DNA of 64,000 nucleotides from UBA8079 sp049601915 (lineage in GTDB: Bacteria > Pseudomonadota > Alphaproteobacteria > UBA6615). The position numbers were made by a program, and so were the translations under genes. The stretch's first letter is position 1. Each line of letters opens with the position of its first letter. Below, piece by piece: positions 33,664-42,840 of this stretch. The stretch covers positions 1 to 64,000 of the forward strand of contig JBMYRB010000006.1 in the NCBI GenBank assembly GCA_049601915.1. The letters are read 5' to 3'. Under the pieces are notes generated by a model. It did not search any database, was not told where the DNA came from, and was given only the letters and a program-made list of their open reading frames with translations.

Positions 33664-34167
33664 TCAGGCTAGCTCAAAGGCGTCGCGGCTGACTGAGTCG
33701 AGATTACGTCCCTCAATGCGGATCAGGCGTGTGTCACCTTCACGTCTGGGAGCGTGCAGCCGGCCCTTCGGGTAGGCAACGGCCATACCCGGGTCGAGTT
33801 CGTAGGTCTTCACCGCCTCGACCTTGCCCGGCGTATCGCCTGACGGTGCTTGGAGTGCCCTAAATTCAGTCATCTCGGTTTGCCCGGCCGCCTGGCCGTA
33901 GATTGCCCAGGTCGGACCGTGATCATGCGGTGGGGCGGAGGCCGAACCGAGATAGACATGAGCGCAGATGCAGAAGCCGAGTTCCGGGTCCTCGAACAGG
34001 ATTTTGCGCTTATCGGTTTTATCCGGCCCGAGATGGGTGCCGACAAACTCCTCATCGGCGAGATAACGCTCCAGAATGCCGCGTACGGCTTCGAGGTTTT
34101 CATCGCTTGAACCGTTACTCAGGATGTCATGGCATTCCGTGCCGAATTTTTCGATCGTCATGGTCAT
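33664..34167 (-). CDS. Cysteine dioxygenase-type cupin protein
   Basis: 167 residues from ATG 34167. A cupin barrel with histidines at SASAPPHDHGPTWAIYGQAAG (H-D-H-G-P-x-W), and RLHAPRREGDTRLIRIEGRN downstream, resembles the cysteine dioxygenase type-1/PF07847-like group that oxidises thiols with Fe(II). The N-terminal helix (ECHDILSNGSSDENLEAVRG) is typical of CDO-related proteins. It ends in the TGA immediately before the TTG start of the M20 peptidase, so a two-gene operon processing peptide-derived thiols is possible. It diverges from the rhodanese gene across 121 bases. Confidence 0.75.
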   Translation of the reverse strand: MTMTIEKFGTECHDILSNGSSDENLEAVRGILERYLADEEFVGTHLGPDKTDKRKILFEDPELGFCICAHVYLGSASAPPHDHGPTWAIYGQAAGQTEMTEFRALQAPSGDTPGKVEAVKTYELDPGMAVAYPKGRLHAPRREGDTRLIRIEGRNLDSVSRDAFELA

Positions 34168-34288
34168 TGTCTCGTCTCCGATCTTCGGATTACTGCACAG
34201 CGTTGTCGATTTTGATCTCTCGGCAGCTATCATGCACCGGACCCGCACCGAATCTCAATACACGGACGTTTACTGTAGAATGGGCGAT

Positions 34289-35866
34289 ATGAATTCCAAG
34301 GCATTGCGTACCGCGCTTGGCACGAACGATGAAATCGCGTTGCTTGATCTGCGAGAGCAGGGCGAGTTTGGCACCTGTCATCTGTTCTGGGCTGTTAACG
34401 CGCCCCTGAGCCGGCTTGAATTCGAGATGACCCGGCTGGTACCGCGGAAAAGCACCGCGGTTGTCGTCGTTACGGCCGGTGACGCGGTCCTCGCGGCGCG
34501 CGGCGCGGCGGCGCTAGCGAAGATGGGGTATACGGATGTAACGGTCTGTTCCGACACGCCCGATGATTGGGCGTCAGCAGGTTTCACGATCTATTCGGGC
34601 ATCAACGTGCCCAGCAAGGCCTTCGGTGAGGCGGTCGAGCATCACTACGGGACGCCTTCGGTCGACGCGTCCGAGCTCAAGGCGATGCAGGATCGCGGCG
34701 ACGATCTGGTCGTGCTCGATTCCCGTACCTTCGCCGAATACAACAACATGAATATTCCCCGGGGTGTCAGCGTGCCAGGCGGCGAGCTTGCCTACCGGGT
34801 GCGTGATCTGGCGCCATCGCCCGAAACCCTCGTCGTGGTCAATTGCGCGGGGCGCACCCGCAGCATTCTGGGGGCCCAGTCCGTCATCAACGCGGGCATC
34901 GCCAATAAGGTCGTGGCACTCGAGAACGGCACGATGGGCTGGCACCTCGCCGGGCTCGAACTCGAACATGGTCGGACCGATCGGTTTTCGCCGGGCGATC
35001 CCGAGACGCTCGACGCGGCGATCGCCATGCGCGACCGGATCGCGGCGGAACATGCGATCGAGACAATCGATCACGCCCGGCTCGTCGAATGGCGCGGCGA
35101 GGTGGATCGCCGCACGCTTTATCTGCTCGACGTGCGAGACCCGGACGAGTTCGCCGCGGGGCATCTGCCGGGTTCGCGTTCCGCGCCCGGTGGGCAGCTC
35201 GTCCAGGCCACGGATTTTCAGATCGGGGTGCCGAACGCACGGATCGTCCTGATCGACGATACAGGTGTGCGCGCGACCATGACCGCCCACTGGTTGGTGC
35301 AGATGGGCTATCCGGACGTGTATGTGCTCGATGGCGGGCTGTCCGGTAAACTGAAGACGGGCACCCGGGCCGATGCGTCGTTCGTAGACATCCCGGTGAT
35401 CGATGCTGATACGCTGGCCGAAAGCATGTCCGATAACAACGTGACGGTCCTAGACCTGGGCGAGAGTCGGGTGTTCCGCAAGGGGCACATCCCAGGTGCG
35501 AAATGGGCCATCCGCTCCCGGATCGCCACGTCCGGCCCGGTTTTGCCGGCCGACGGCACGCTGGTTCTCACCTCCGATGACGGCCGGCTCGCCGCGCTTG
35601 CGCTCTACGAGGCGCGAACGCTCTCGAAGGCCGAGGTTCTGGTTCTGTGCGGCGGCACGAACGCCTGGGTCGCGGCGGGTCATCCGACCGAGGCAGACCC
35701 GGCCTATCCCGCCGATGAAGACTGTATCGATGTCTACTTGCGCGCCTATGACCGGAATACGGACGTCGAGGCGAGGATGCAGGAATATATCGACTGGGAG
35801 GTGGCGCTCATGGATCAGATCGCTGCCGACGATGATGTCACTTTCAGAATGGGGACGGTTATCTAA
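34289..35866 (+). CDS. Four-domain rhodanese-like protein with one predicted active site
   Basis: 525 residues built from four rhodanese repeats (about 1-100, 115-240, 260-370, 375-480) plus a C-terminal helical tail ending FRMGTVI. Only repeat two carries the catalytic Cys: Cys186 in VVVNCAGRTRS. The equivalent positions in the others are TAGD (repeat 1), IDDTGVRA (repeat 3) and LTSDDGR (repeat 4), so they are presumably structural or regulatory. Active rhodaneses transfer sulfane sulfur (thiosulfate or persulfide donor) to thiols or cyanide. The adjacent divergent gene is a cysteine dioxygenase-like cupin, which fits a thiol/sulfur theme. An ATG nine bases upstream (34280) is an alternative start. 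Confidence 0.88.
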   Translation: MNSKALRTALGTNDEIALLDLREQGEFGTCHLFWAVNAPLSRLEFEMTRLVPRKSTAVVVVTAGDAVLAARGAAALAKMGYTDVTVCSDTPDDWASAGFTIYSGINVPSKAFGEAVEHHYGTPSVDASELKAMQDRGDDLVVLDSRTFAEYNNMNIPRGVSVPGGELAYRVRDLAPSPETLVVVNCAGRTRSILGAQSVINAGIANKVVALENGTMGWHLAGLELEHGRTDRFSPGDPETLDAAIAMRDRIAAEHAIETIDHARLVEWRGEVDRRTLYLLDVRDPDEFAAGHLPGSRSAPGGQLVQATDFQIGVPNARIVLIDDTGVRATMTAHWLVQMGYPDVYVLDGGLSGKLKTGTRADASFVDIPVIDADTLAESMSDNNVTVLDLGESRVFRKGHIPGAKWAIRSRIATSGPVLPADGTLVLTSDDGRLAALALYEARTLSKAEVLVLCGGTNAWVAAGHPTEADPAYPADEDCIDVYLRAYDRNTDVEARMQEYIDWEVALMDQIAADDDVTFRMGTVI

Positions 35867-35875
35867 TTCACTTGC

Positions 35876-36652
35876 CTAGTCCCACTTCCGTCCAGGCATG
35901 TGGTTGAACAGGCTGGTCGACATGCCGCCGTCAATGACGAGCTCGGACGATGTCACGTAGCTGGCCGCGTCTGACAGCAGGTAAAGAATTCCTTCCGCGA
36001 TATCGTCGGGCTGGCCCACCCTGCCCAGAGGCGTGACATCCGCACGCGCCTGTTTGACGGCCGGGTCGCGCATATAGGCGGTCAGCGGTGTTTCGGTGTG
36101 GCCCGGGCAGACCGTGTTGACCCGGATGTTGTGCCGCGCCCATTCGAGCCCGAACTGCTTCGATAACATGATCACGCCGGCCTTGGTCGTGCTGTAGGCG
36201 CCCGCGAGATTGTAGGGCTGGAGCCCACCGGTCGAGGACATGTTCACCACCGCGCCCGGCTGTCCTTGTTCGATCCACCAGCGTCCGGCCGCCTGGGTCA
36301 TCAGGAAGGTGCCGGTCAGCCCCACATCGACGACCTTGCTCCAGTCGTCGAGGGACAGGTCTGCCAATGAGACGGGCCCCATACGTATCGCGCTGTTCAC
36401 CAGCCCGTCGAGCCGGCCGAATGTCTTGATTGTCAGGGTTACCAGTGCGGCGCAGGCAGCCGGGTCGCTGACATCGCACGGGACATAAATAGCGTGTTCT
36501 CCGATGTCGACAGCCAGCGCCTCGCCGATCGTGTCGTCGACATCGCCGATGACAACCTTGCCGCCCTCATGGACGAACTGGCGCGCGGTCTCTGCCCCGA
36601 TGCCGCTCGCGCCGCCGGTGATGATGCAGACTCTGTCTTCGAAACGTACCAT
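35876..36652 (-). CDS. Short-chain dehydrogenase/reductase
   Basis: 258 residues from ATG 36652, which follows a perfect AGGAGG. Classical SDR: TGGASGIG cofactor loop at about 12-19, NSAIRMG in place of NNAG, catalytic Ser in VVNMSSTGG, Tyr and Lys in YSTTKAG, and a closing LVIDGGMSTS. Length and C-terminus fit a classical NAD(P)H-dependent reductase of 250-260 residues. The substrate is unknown. It is monocistronic, converging on the rhodanese gene with a 10-base gap and diverging from the DksA-like gene. Confidence 0.92.
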   Translation of the reverse strand: MVRFEDRVCIITGGASGIGAETARQFVHEGGKVVIGDVDDTIGEALAVDIGEHAIYVPCDVSDPAACAALVTLTIKTFGRLDGLVNSAIRMGPVSLADLSLDDWSKVVDVGLTGTFLMTQAAGRWWIEQGQPGAVVNMSSTGGLQPYNLAGAYSTTKAGVIMLSKQFGLEWARHNIRVNTVCPGHTETPLTAYMRDPAVKQARADVTPLGRVGQPDDIAEGILYLLSDAASYVTSSELVIDGGMSTSLFNHMPGRKWD

Positions 36653-36771
36653 TCGCACCTCCTAAAGTTCCGTTGACGGCAAGTGTAGTCACAAAGTTCG
36701 CTGGAATACAGGGACGGACTCGTTGTCACGCATCACTTGATTTCGCGTGAGAGTAGGCTCCCAATGTCGCC

Positions 36772-37110
36772 ATGGCACAGGAACTGGACCTTGAGAGCTG
36801 GCGCGAGACGCTTTTGGCGGAACGCGCCGCACTGACAGAATCGAGCGACGCGACGTCCGAGAACCGCTCGCCGGTCACGCTGGATCAGCAGAGCGTCGGC
36901 CGGTTGTCGCGTATGGATGCGCTGCAGGTGCAGGCAATGGCGCAAGCCGAGGAAGACCGCCGTCAGCATCGGCGGCGACTGATAACGGCGGCATTGTCCC
37001 GGCTCGATGAAGGCGAGTATGGCTATTGCATGACATGCGGGACCGACATACCCAAGAAGCGCCTGGAGGTCGATCCGGCGGCGGCCCAATGTGTCGATTG
37101 TGCGAAATGA
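36772..37110 (+). CDS. DksA/TraR family C4 zinc-finger protein
   Basis: 112 residues: an N-terminal helical hairpin (about 1-80) and a C-terminal four-cysteine zinc finger CMTCG...CVDC, with GEYGYCMTCGTDIPKKRLEV between. DksA-type proteins bind RNA polymerase in the secondary channel and tune stable RNA promoters; this one is shorter than DksA and belongs to the short TraR/YbiI-like group. No clear ribosome site (CCAATGTCGCC). Followed 33 bases later by pyruvate kinase in the same direction; co-transcription possible but not shown. Confidence 0.9.
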   Translation: MAQELDLESWRETLLAERAALTESSDATSENRSPVTLDQQSVGRLSRMDALQVQAMAQAEEDRRQHRRRLITAALSRLDEGEYGYCMTCGTDIPKKRLEVDPAAAQCVDCAK

Positions 37111-37143
37111 TTCTGGCGTAACGGTAGTTCAAGAAGGTTCGTT

Positions 37144-38580
37144 ATGCGGCGCGTTCGAAATGTAAAGGTCTTGGCGACCCTCGGTCCGGCGAGCTCTTCG
37201 GAAGAAATGATTCGTGCGCTGTTCGAGGCCGGTGCGGACGCGTTTCGTTTGAACATGAGCCATGGGACCCATGACGATGTGCGCGCCATGCATGCGCGCA
37301 TTCGCGCTGTCGAGGCCGAACTCGGACGTCCGATCTGCATCCTGGTCGATTTGCAGGGGCCAAAGCTGCGGATCGGGAAGGTCGCTGACGACACGGTTCT
37401 GGAGGAAGGTGCGGCCTTTCGCCTCGAGCTCAAGCACGGGCCGGGCGACGCCTCGGGTGTGGAGCTGCCGCACAGGGAAATTTTCCAGGCGATCGAGGCC
37501 GGCGCCAACTTGTTGATCGACGACGGCAAGCTTCGGCTCGAAGTGGTTGAGGCGGGCAAGGATTATGCAGACACGAAGGTCATCGTCGGCGGGCCTCTCT
37601 CATCGAACAAGGGTGTGAATGTGCCGGACGTGACCCTGCCGGTGCCGGCCTTGTCGCCCAAGGATCGCCGCGATCTGGATTTCGCCATGACGCTCGATGT
37701 GGATTGGGTAGCCCTGTCCTTCGTGCAACGCCCGGACGATGTGGCCGAGACAAAGAAGATCGTTGCGGGCCGTGCCGCCGTCATGGCCAAGATCGAGAAA
37801 CCGCAGGCGCTCGGTTTTCTGGACGAGATCATCGAGGTCGCCGACGGGTTGATGGTCGCGCGTGGTGACCTGGGTGTCGAACTGCCGGTCGAACAGGTGC
37901 CCGGCATTCAGAAGTCCATCACACGGGCTGCACGCATTGCCGGCAAGCCGGTGGTTGTCGCCACGCAGATGCTCGAATCCATGATCGAAACACCCGTGCC
38001 GACCCGGGCCGAAGTATCGGACGTGGCGAACGCCGTGTTCGAGGGCGCGGACGCGGTGATGCTGTCCGGGGAGTCGGCCGCGGGCGCACATCCGCTTGAG
38101 GCGGTGGAAATGATGGACCGGGTTGCACGTTCCGTGGAGGTAGACCCACAGTTTCGCGACGCTATCGACGCGGGCCGAACGGTGCCGGAGACCACGTCGG
38201 CGGATGCCATCACCTTGGCCGCACGCCAGGTGGCGGAAACCCTCAAGGCGGCGGCCATCGTCTGCTACACCACCTCGGGGTCCACCGGGCTGCGCGCTTC
38301 GCGCGAACGGCCCAAGGTGCCGATCCTGGTTTTGACCCCTGTTGTCCATACGGCGCGGCGTCTGGCGCTCGCCTGGGGCGTGCATTGTGTCGAGACGGAA
38401 GACACGACCAGTTTTCTCGACATGGTCATCCGCGCCAGCCGGGTGGCCGAAACCGAGGAATTTGCCAAAACAGGCGACCGACTGGTGATCACCGCAGGGG
38501 TGCCGTTCGGGACCCCGGGTCGAACCAATATCCTGCGCATTGCAACCGTCGGTACGGAAGCACGCCGGCCGCGCCCATAG
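37144..38580 (+). CDS. pyk: Pyruvate kinase
   Basis: 478 residues, normal length. The N-terminal barrel begins VRNVKVLATLGPASSSEEMI (K-V-L-A-T-L-G-P), with DAFRLNMSHGTHDD; the B domain is at about 70-160. The catalytic segment AAVMAKIEKPQALGFLDEII and VADGLMVARGDLGVELP holds the essential Lys, Glu and Asp, and VVVATQMLESMIETPVPTRAE follows. The C-terminal allosteric domain is complete. It performs the final glycolytic step, PEP + ADP to pyruvate + ATP. The next gene, PEP carboxykinase, sits 145 bases downstream on the same strand. Confidence 0.96.
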   Translation: MRRVRNVKVLATLGPASSSEEMIRALFEAGADAFRLNMSHGTHDDVRAMHARIRAVEAELGRPICILVDLQGPKLRIGKVADDTVLEEGAAFRLELKHGPGDASGVELPHREIFQAIEAGANLLIDDGKLRLEVVEAGKDYADTKVIVGGPLSSNKGVNVPDVTLPVPALSPKDRRDLDFAMTLDVDWVALSFVQRPDDVAETKKIVAGRAAVMAKIEKPQALGFLDEIIEVADGLMVARGDLGVELPVEQVPGIQKSITRAARIAGKPVVVATQMLESMIETPVPTRAEVSDVANAVFEGADAVMLSGESAAGAHPLEAVEMMDRVARSVEVDPQFRDAIDAGRTVPETTSADAITLAARQVAETLKAAAIVCYTTSGSTGLRASRERPKVPILVLTPVVHTARRLALAWGVHCVETEDTTSFLDMVIRASRVAETEEFAKTGDRLVITAGVPFGTPGRTNILRIATVGTEARRPRP

Positions 38581-38725
38581 CGAACAATTCCACAGCGAAA
38601 TATGCGTCAATTCGCCCCCAGAATATTCTCGTTGGGCTGTTTACATAGACCGAGTCCTTTGGCCTATAGTTTAAAAATGTAGTTTAGGAAAACAGGCGAC
38701 AAAGATTGCCGGAGAGGACGTAACG

Positions 38726-40555
38726 ATGGGGCATTCGGCGGACGGTCGAACCCGTAATCAGGAACTGTTGAACTGGGTCGAAGAAGTCGCCGGGCTGACC
38801 AAGCCGGACGACATCTATTGGTGCGACGGCTCGAAGGAAGAGTATGACAGCCTGTCGGCGCAAATGGTCGACTCCGGCATGCTCATTCCGCTGAATCAGG
38901 AGCTGCGGCCCGGCTGTTTCCTCGCACGCTCCGACCCCAATGACGTCGCGCGAGTCGAGAACCGCACTTTTGTGTGCTGGGACAATGAGGAAGACGCAGG
39001 CCCGAACAACAACTGGGTAGCGCCCGACGAGATGCGGCAGACCCTGAACGGGTTGTTCGATGGCTGCATGCGTGGCCGGACCATGTACGTGATTCCGTTC
39101 TCCATGGGCCCGCTCGGCTCCCACATCGCCCATATCGGCGTGCAGCTGACAGATTCGCCCTATGTGGCCGCGAGCATGCGCATCATGACCCGCATGGGGC
39201 AGGGCGCGCTCGACGTGCTGGGTGATGACGGCCGCTTCGTGCCGTGTCTGCACACGGTCGGCGCCCCGCTGGCCGACGGTGAGGAGGATGTCGTCTGGCC
39301 TTGCAACGAAACCAAGTACATCGTCCATTTCCCGCAAGACCATTCGATCTGGTCCTATGGCAGCGGTTATGGCGGCAACGCGCTGCTCGGCAAGAAGTGC
39401 TTCTCGCTGCGCATCGCCTCGATCATGGCCAAGGAAGAGGGCTGGCTCGCCGAGCACATGCTGATCCTCGGGCTGGAATCGCCCAAGGGTGAGAAGACCT
39501 ATGTCGCGGCTGCATTTCCGAGCGCATGCGGCAAGACCAACCTCGCCATGCTCATTCCGCCCGCCGGCTATGAGGGATGGAAGGTCAGCACCGTTGGTGA
39601 CGACATCGCCTGGATCAAGCCGGGCGACGACGGACGCCTGCATGCGATCAACCCGGAAGCCGGGTATTTCGGCGTGGTGCCGGGGACGTCGACCAAGACA
39701 AATCCGAACGCCATGACGATGATCCAGCGGGACACGATCTTCACGAACGTGGCGCTGATGGACAATGGCGACGTCTGGTGGGAAGGCAAGGACGGGGAGG
39801 TGCCGGATCACCTGATCGACTGGCGCGGTGACGACTGGACTCCGGACAGCGACAAACCTGCTGCCCATCCGAACGCGCGTTTTACGGTGGCGGCTGTGAA
39901 CTGCCCCAGCCTGGACCCCGCCTGGGACGACCCGAACGGCGTGCCGATCGATGCGTTTGTCTTCGGCGGGCGGCTCAGCACCACCTTCCCGCTGGTCTAC
40001 GAATCCAAGGATTGGGACCATGGTGTCTATATGGCGGCGACCATGGGGTCCGAGGCGACAGCGGCGGCGGACAATCAGGCTGCGATTCGTCGAGACCCGA
40101 TGGCGATGCTGCCCTTCTGCGGCTATAACATGGCCGATTACTGGTCCCACTGGCTGGAGTTCGCAGAGAAGGGGCTGAAGCTGCCCAAGATCTTCCGGGT
40201 GAACTGGTTCCGCAAGGATGATGCCGGCAACTTCATCTGGCCGGGATTCGGCGAGAACATGCGCGTTCTCGAATGGGTCTGCGACCGGGTGCATAACAAT
40301 CGCGATGCGGTCGAGGGGCCGCTCGGCAACATGCCGCGCTACGACGATCTCAACTGGACCGGTCTCGATTTCACGGCCGATGCGTTCAGCGGGATCATGG
40401 ACCTGGCCCGCGACGCGGGCAGCAATGAGGCCGAGGCCCAGAAGGAGCTGTTCGACAGCTTCGCCGGGCGCCTTCCGGCCGCCATGGAAGCCCAGCGCCA
40501 GGCGTTGCTCGACAGCATGGAGAAGGCGCCGGAAGTCTGGCGCGTCGCTAGCTAG
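38726..40555 (+). CDS. pckG: Phosphoenolpyruvate carboxykinase (GTP-dependent)
   Basis: 609 residues, the GTP-type length (ATP-type is about 540). GTP-PCK hallmarks are FPSACGKTNLAMLIPP (P-loop with the reactive Cys), AWIKPGDDGRLHAINPEAG, NPEAGYFGVVPGTSTKTNPN, and the kinase-2 region with the metal-binding Asp. It converts oxaloacetate + GTP to PEP + CO2 in gluconeogenesis. Start is ATG 38726 after GAGAGGACG. Alphaproteobacteria more often carry the ATP-dependent pckA, so this form is less common here. Its end is followed by a strong hairpin terminator. Sits beside pyruvate kinase, the enzyme acting in the opposite direction on PEP. Confidence 0.95.
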   Translation: MGHSADGRTRNQELLNWVEEVAGLTKPDDIYWCDGSKEEYDSLSAQMVDSGMLIPLNQELRPGCFLARSDPNDVARVENRTFVCWDNEEDAGPNNNWVAPDEMRQTLNGLFDGCMRGRTMYVIPFSMGPLGSHIAHIGVQLTDSPYVAASMRIMTRMGQGALDVLGDDGRFVPCLHTVGAPLADGEEDVVWPCNETKYIVHFPQDHSIWSYGSGYGGNALLGKKCFSLRIASIMAKEEGWLAEHMLILGLESPKGEKTYVAAAFPSACGKTNLAMLIPPAGYEGWKVSTVGDDIAWIKPGDDGRLHAINPEAGYFGVVPGTSTKTNPNAMTMIQRDTIFTNVALMDNGDVWWEGKDGEVPDHLIDWRGDDWTPDSDKPAAHPNARFTVAAVNCPSLDPAWDDPNGVPIDAFVFGGRLSTTFPLVYESKDWDHGVYMAATMGSEATAAADNQAAIRRDPMAMLPFCGYNMADYWSHWLEFAEKGLKLPKIFRVNWFRKDDAGNFIWPGFGENMRVLEWVCDRVHNNRDAVEGPLGNMPRYDDLNWTGLDFTADAFSGIMDLARDAGSNEAEAQKELFDSFAGRLPAAMEAQRQALLDSMEKAPEVWRVAS

Positions 40556-40582
40556 CTGTCTTTCTTTCTTAGTCTGGATTTG

Positions 40583-40610
40583 AAAAGGGCCGCTCATGCG
40601 GCCTTTTTCT
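40583..40610. terminator. Bidirectional intrinsic terminator after pckG
   Basis: An 11-base-pair stem (AAAAGGGCCGC / GCGGCCTTTTT with one G-U) around a TCAT loop, followed by T-rich sequence on the plus strand, 28 bases beyond the pckG stop. Read on the minus strand, it also has a T-run (TTTTC), and the minus-strand SnoaL/AtzH-like gene ends at 40609 within it, so it can serve both converging genes. Confidence 0.8.
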
Positions 40611-40992
40611 ATTTTGGGTGGATCACGCTCACATGGGCGGCCACGATGCGCCAGCCCTCGGACATGCGCGCCCAGCTCTGGCTCTGTCGGCCGGTCCCCT
40701 TGCCCATGCTCTCGCGATAGAATTCCAGGTTCGCGGTGCCGAAGTCGTGGCCAAAGGTGGTGACGATCACCGGCCCGGTCGTGCGAGCGACATCGCTGGG
40801 GTCGCGCGTGGCGCGGAACCCGGCAATCTGGTCATGGCCATAGAGATTCTCGCTAATGCCGTAGCGCAGGGTGAGATCGTTGGTCCAGAAAAGCTCGTTC
40901 AGCACGTCGACATCGTTTGTCGTCAGTGCCGCCTCGTAGCGGTCATGGGCCGCCGTCACTTCGGCGAGAACTTCGGGAATGTTGATTTCCAT
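40609..40992 (-). CDS. AtzH/HpxZ-type (NTF2-like, DUF3225) protein
   Basis: 127 residues, one NTF2-like domain. Diagnostic blocks are NELFWTNDLTLRYGISENLYG, HDQIAGFRATRDPSDVARTT and GRQSQSWARMSEGWRIVAAHVS. This corresponds to the DUF3225 family, called HpxZ in oxalurate catabolism and AtzH in the s-triazine pathway, where AtzH hydrolyses 1,3-dicarboxyurea and acts beside an amidase. No other triazine or oxalurate genes are beside it. Its stop lies inside the terminator stem; 26 bases separate it from the GlnRS gene upstream. Confidence 0.85.
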   Translation of the reverse strand: MEINIPEVLAEVTAAHDRYEAALTTNDVDVLNELFWTNDLTLRYGISENLYGHDQIAGFRATRDPSDVARTTGPVIVTTFGHDFGTANLEFYRESMGKGTGRQSQSWARMSEGWRIVAAHVSVIHPK

Positions 40993-41018
40993 TCGAATGC
41001 TCCGATCGAAAGTTAACT

Positions 41019-42698
41019 CTAGCCCTTGGGCTTGCTGTCACGCAGGCTGACCGTGCGGTTGAACACCGGTGCGCCGGTCGCGGAATCCGCGTCGGGGGCG
41101 AAATAGCCCAGCCGTTCGAACTGGACCACGCCGTCGGCGTCGACCAGGGCGGGTTCCAGGTAGCAGTTGGTCCGAACCTCGAGCGAGGCCGGGTTCAGGT
41201 CTTCCAGCCAGTCGCGTTCCTTGCCGGGTTCTTCGGCGGTGAAGAGTTCGTCATAGAGACGCATCTCGGCGGTTTCGGCGTGCGCGGCCGAGACCCAGTG
41301 GATGGTGCCGCGCACCTTGCGGCCATCGGGTGATTCGCCGCCGCGGCTCTCCGGGTCGTAGGTGCAGCGAATCTCGGTCACATTCCCATTCGTGTCCTTG
41401 ATTGCGTCCGTGCAGGTCACATAATAGGCGAAGCGCAGCCGCACCTCCCGGCCAATAGTGAGGCGACGGAATTTTTTCGGCGCATCATCCATATAGTCAT
41501 CGCGTTCGATCCAGAGTTCGCGCCCGAACGGAACCTTTCGCGTACCCGCGCTTTCGTCTGTGGGGTTGTTGATGCCGTCCAGTTCTTCGGTCTGGCCCTC
41601 GGGGTAGTTCTCGATCACCAGCTTGACCGGGTCGAGCACGGCCATCCGGCGAGGTGCCGTCTGGTTGAGATGTTCACGGATCGTGTTTTCGAAATAGGAC
41701 ATCTCGACCAGCCCGTCCGCCTTGGTGATGCCCAAGCGGCGGATGAAGTCGCGAATGGCCTCCGGTGGTACACCGCGGCGGCGCAGCCCGGCCACGGTCG
41801 GCATGCGCGGATCATCCCAGCCGGCGACGTGGCCCTCCTCGACCAGCTGGATCAACCGGCGTTTCGAAAGCACCGTGTGGCCGAGGTTCAGGCGTCCGAA
41901 TTCATACTGGCGCGGCCGGGCCGGCACCGGAAGATTTTCGATCAGCCAGTCGTAGAGCGGGCGGTGGTCCTCGAACTCCAGGGTGCAGAGCGAATGGGTG
42001 ACATGCTCGATTGCGTCCGTCTGGCCGTGGGCAAAATCATAGGTCGGGTAGATGCACCATGCGGCACCGGTGCGCGGATGGTCGGCGCGCAGAATACGGT
42101 ACAGCACCGGGTCGCGCAGGTTGATGTTGCCCGACGCCATGTCGATTTTGGCGCGCAATACCTTGGCGCCGTCCTCGAACTCGCCGGCGCGCATACGAGC
42201 GAAGAGGTCGAGGCTTTCTTCCGCGGTACGCTCACGATAGGGGCTCGGCCGGCCGGGCTCGGTCAGGGTGCCTCGATATTCGCGCATCTCCTCGGCCGAG
42301 AGATCATCCACATAGGCGAGGCCGCTTTCGATCAGGTGTCGGGCCCAATCATATAGCTGCTCGAAATTGTCCGATGCGTGGAACAGGTTCTCGCCCCAGT
42401 CGAAGCCGAGCCAACGCACGTCATTCTGGATGGCCGCGATGTAGGCGTAGTCCTCGCGCGCGGGGTTGGTGTCGTCGAAGCGCAAATTGCATGTGCCGCC
42501 GAATTCTTCCGCGACGCCGAAATTCAGGCAGATCGACTTGGCGTGGCCGATATGAAGATAACCGTTCGGCTCCGGCGGGAAGCGGGTGACGATCGCATCA
42601 TGCTGTCCAGATTTGAGATCGGTGGCGATCCGGTCGCGAATGAAATCGCGCGGTGCGGCGTCCGCCTCGGTTCCGTCTGGGGTTTCTGTATCTGTCAT
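41019..42698 (-). CDS. glnS: Glutaminyl-tRNA synthetase
   Basis: 559 residues. Class I synthetase with HIGH motif GYLHIGHAKSICLNFG near 46-61 and the KMSKS counterpart VLSKRRLIQLVEEG; GlnRS-specific blocks are RFDDTNPAREDYAYI, VYRIL/ATRAP-like PVLYRILRADHPRTGAAWCIYPTYDFAHG, and the C-terminal anticodon domain containing ELWIERDDYMDDAPKKFRRL. It charges tRNA-Gln directly. Many alphaproteobacteria make Gln-tRNA through GatCAB instead, so a glnS here is worth noting. Located 26 bases upstream of the AtzH-like gene on the same strand. Confidence 0.95.
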   Translation of the reverse strand: MTDTETPDGTEADAAPRDFIRDRIATDLKSGQHDAIVTRFPPEPNGYLHIGHAKSICLNFGVAEEFGGTCNLRFDDTNPAREDYAYIAAIQNDVRWLGFDWGENLFHASDNFEQLYDWARHLIESGLAYVDDLSAEEMREYRGTLTEPGRPSPYRERTAEESLDLFARMRAGEFEDGAKVLRAKIDMASGNINLRDPVLYRILRADHPRTGAAWCIYPTYDFAHGQTDAIEHVTHSLCTLEFEDHRPLYDWLIENLPVPARPRQYEFGRLNLGHTVLSKRRLIQLVEEGHVAGWDDPRMPTVAGLRRRGVPPEAIRDFIRRLGITKADGLVEMSYFENTIREHLNQTAPRRMAVLDPVKLVIENYPEGQTEELDGINNPTDESAGTRKVPFGRELWIERDDYMDDAPKKFRRLTIGREVRLRFAYYVTCTDAIKDTNGNVTEIRCTYDPESRGGESPDGRKVRGTIHWVSAAHAETAEMRLYDELFTAEEPGKERDWLEDLNPASLEVRTNCYLEPALVDADGVVQFERLGYFAPDADSATGAPVFNRTVSLRDSKPKG

Positions 42699-42840
42699 GG
42701 ATCGTCACGGCCTTGGATGAGAGGCCCTGTCTGCCAGAAAACAGCCGGTGCGCCAAGTCGGGCGCCGGTATTGAAGTCATATAAAACGCAAACGGCCCGG
42801 CAGTGATTGCCGCGCCGCGCGACTTGAAGCTATGAGCCGC

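Noticed and set aside
38684..40597. A 637-codon minus-strand open frame covering pckG
   Set aside because: Pure antisense shadow of a well supported gene; no motif, and pckG has full family signatures.
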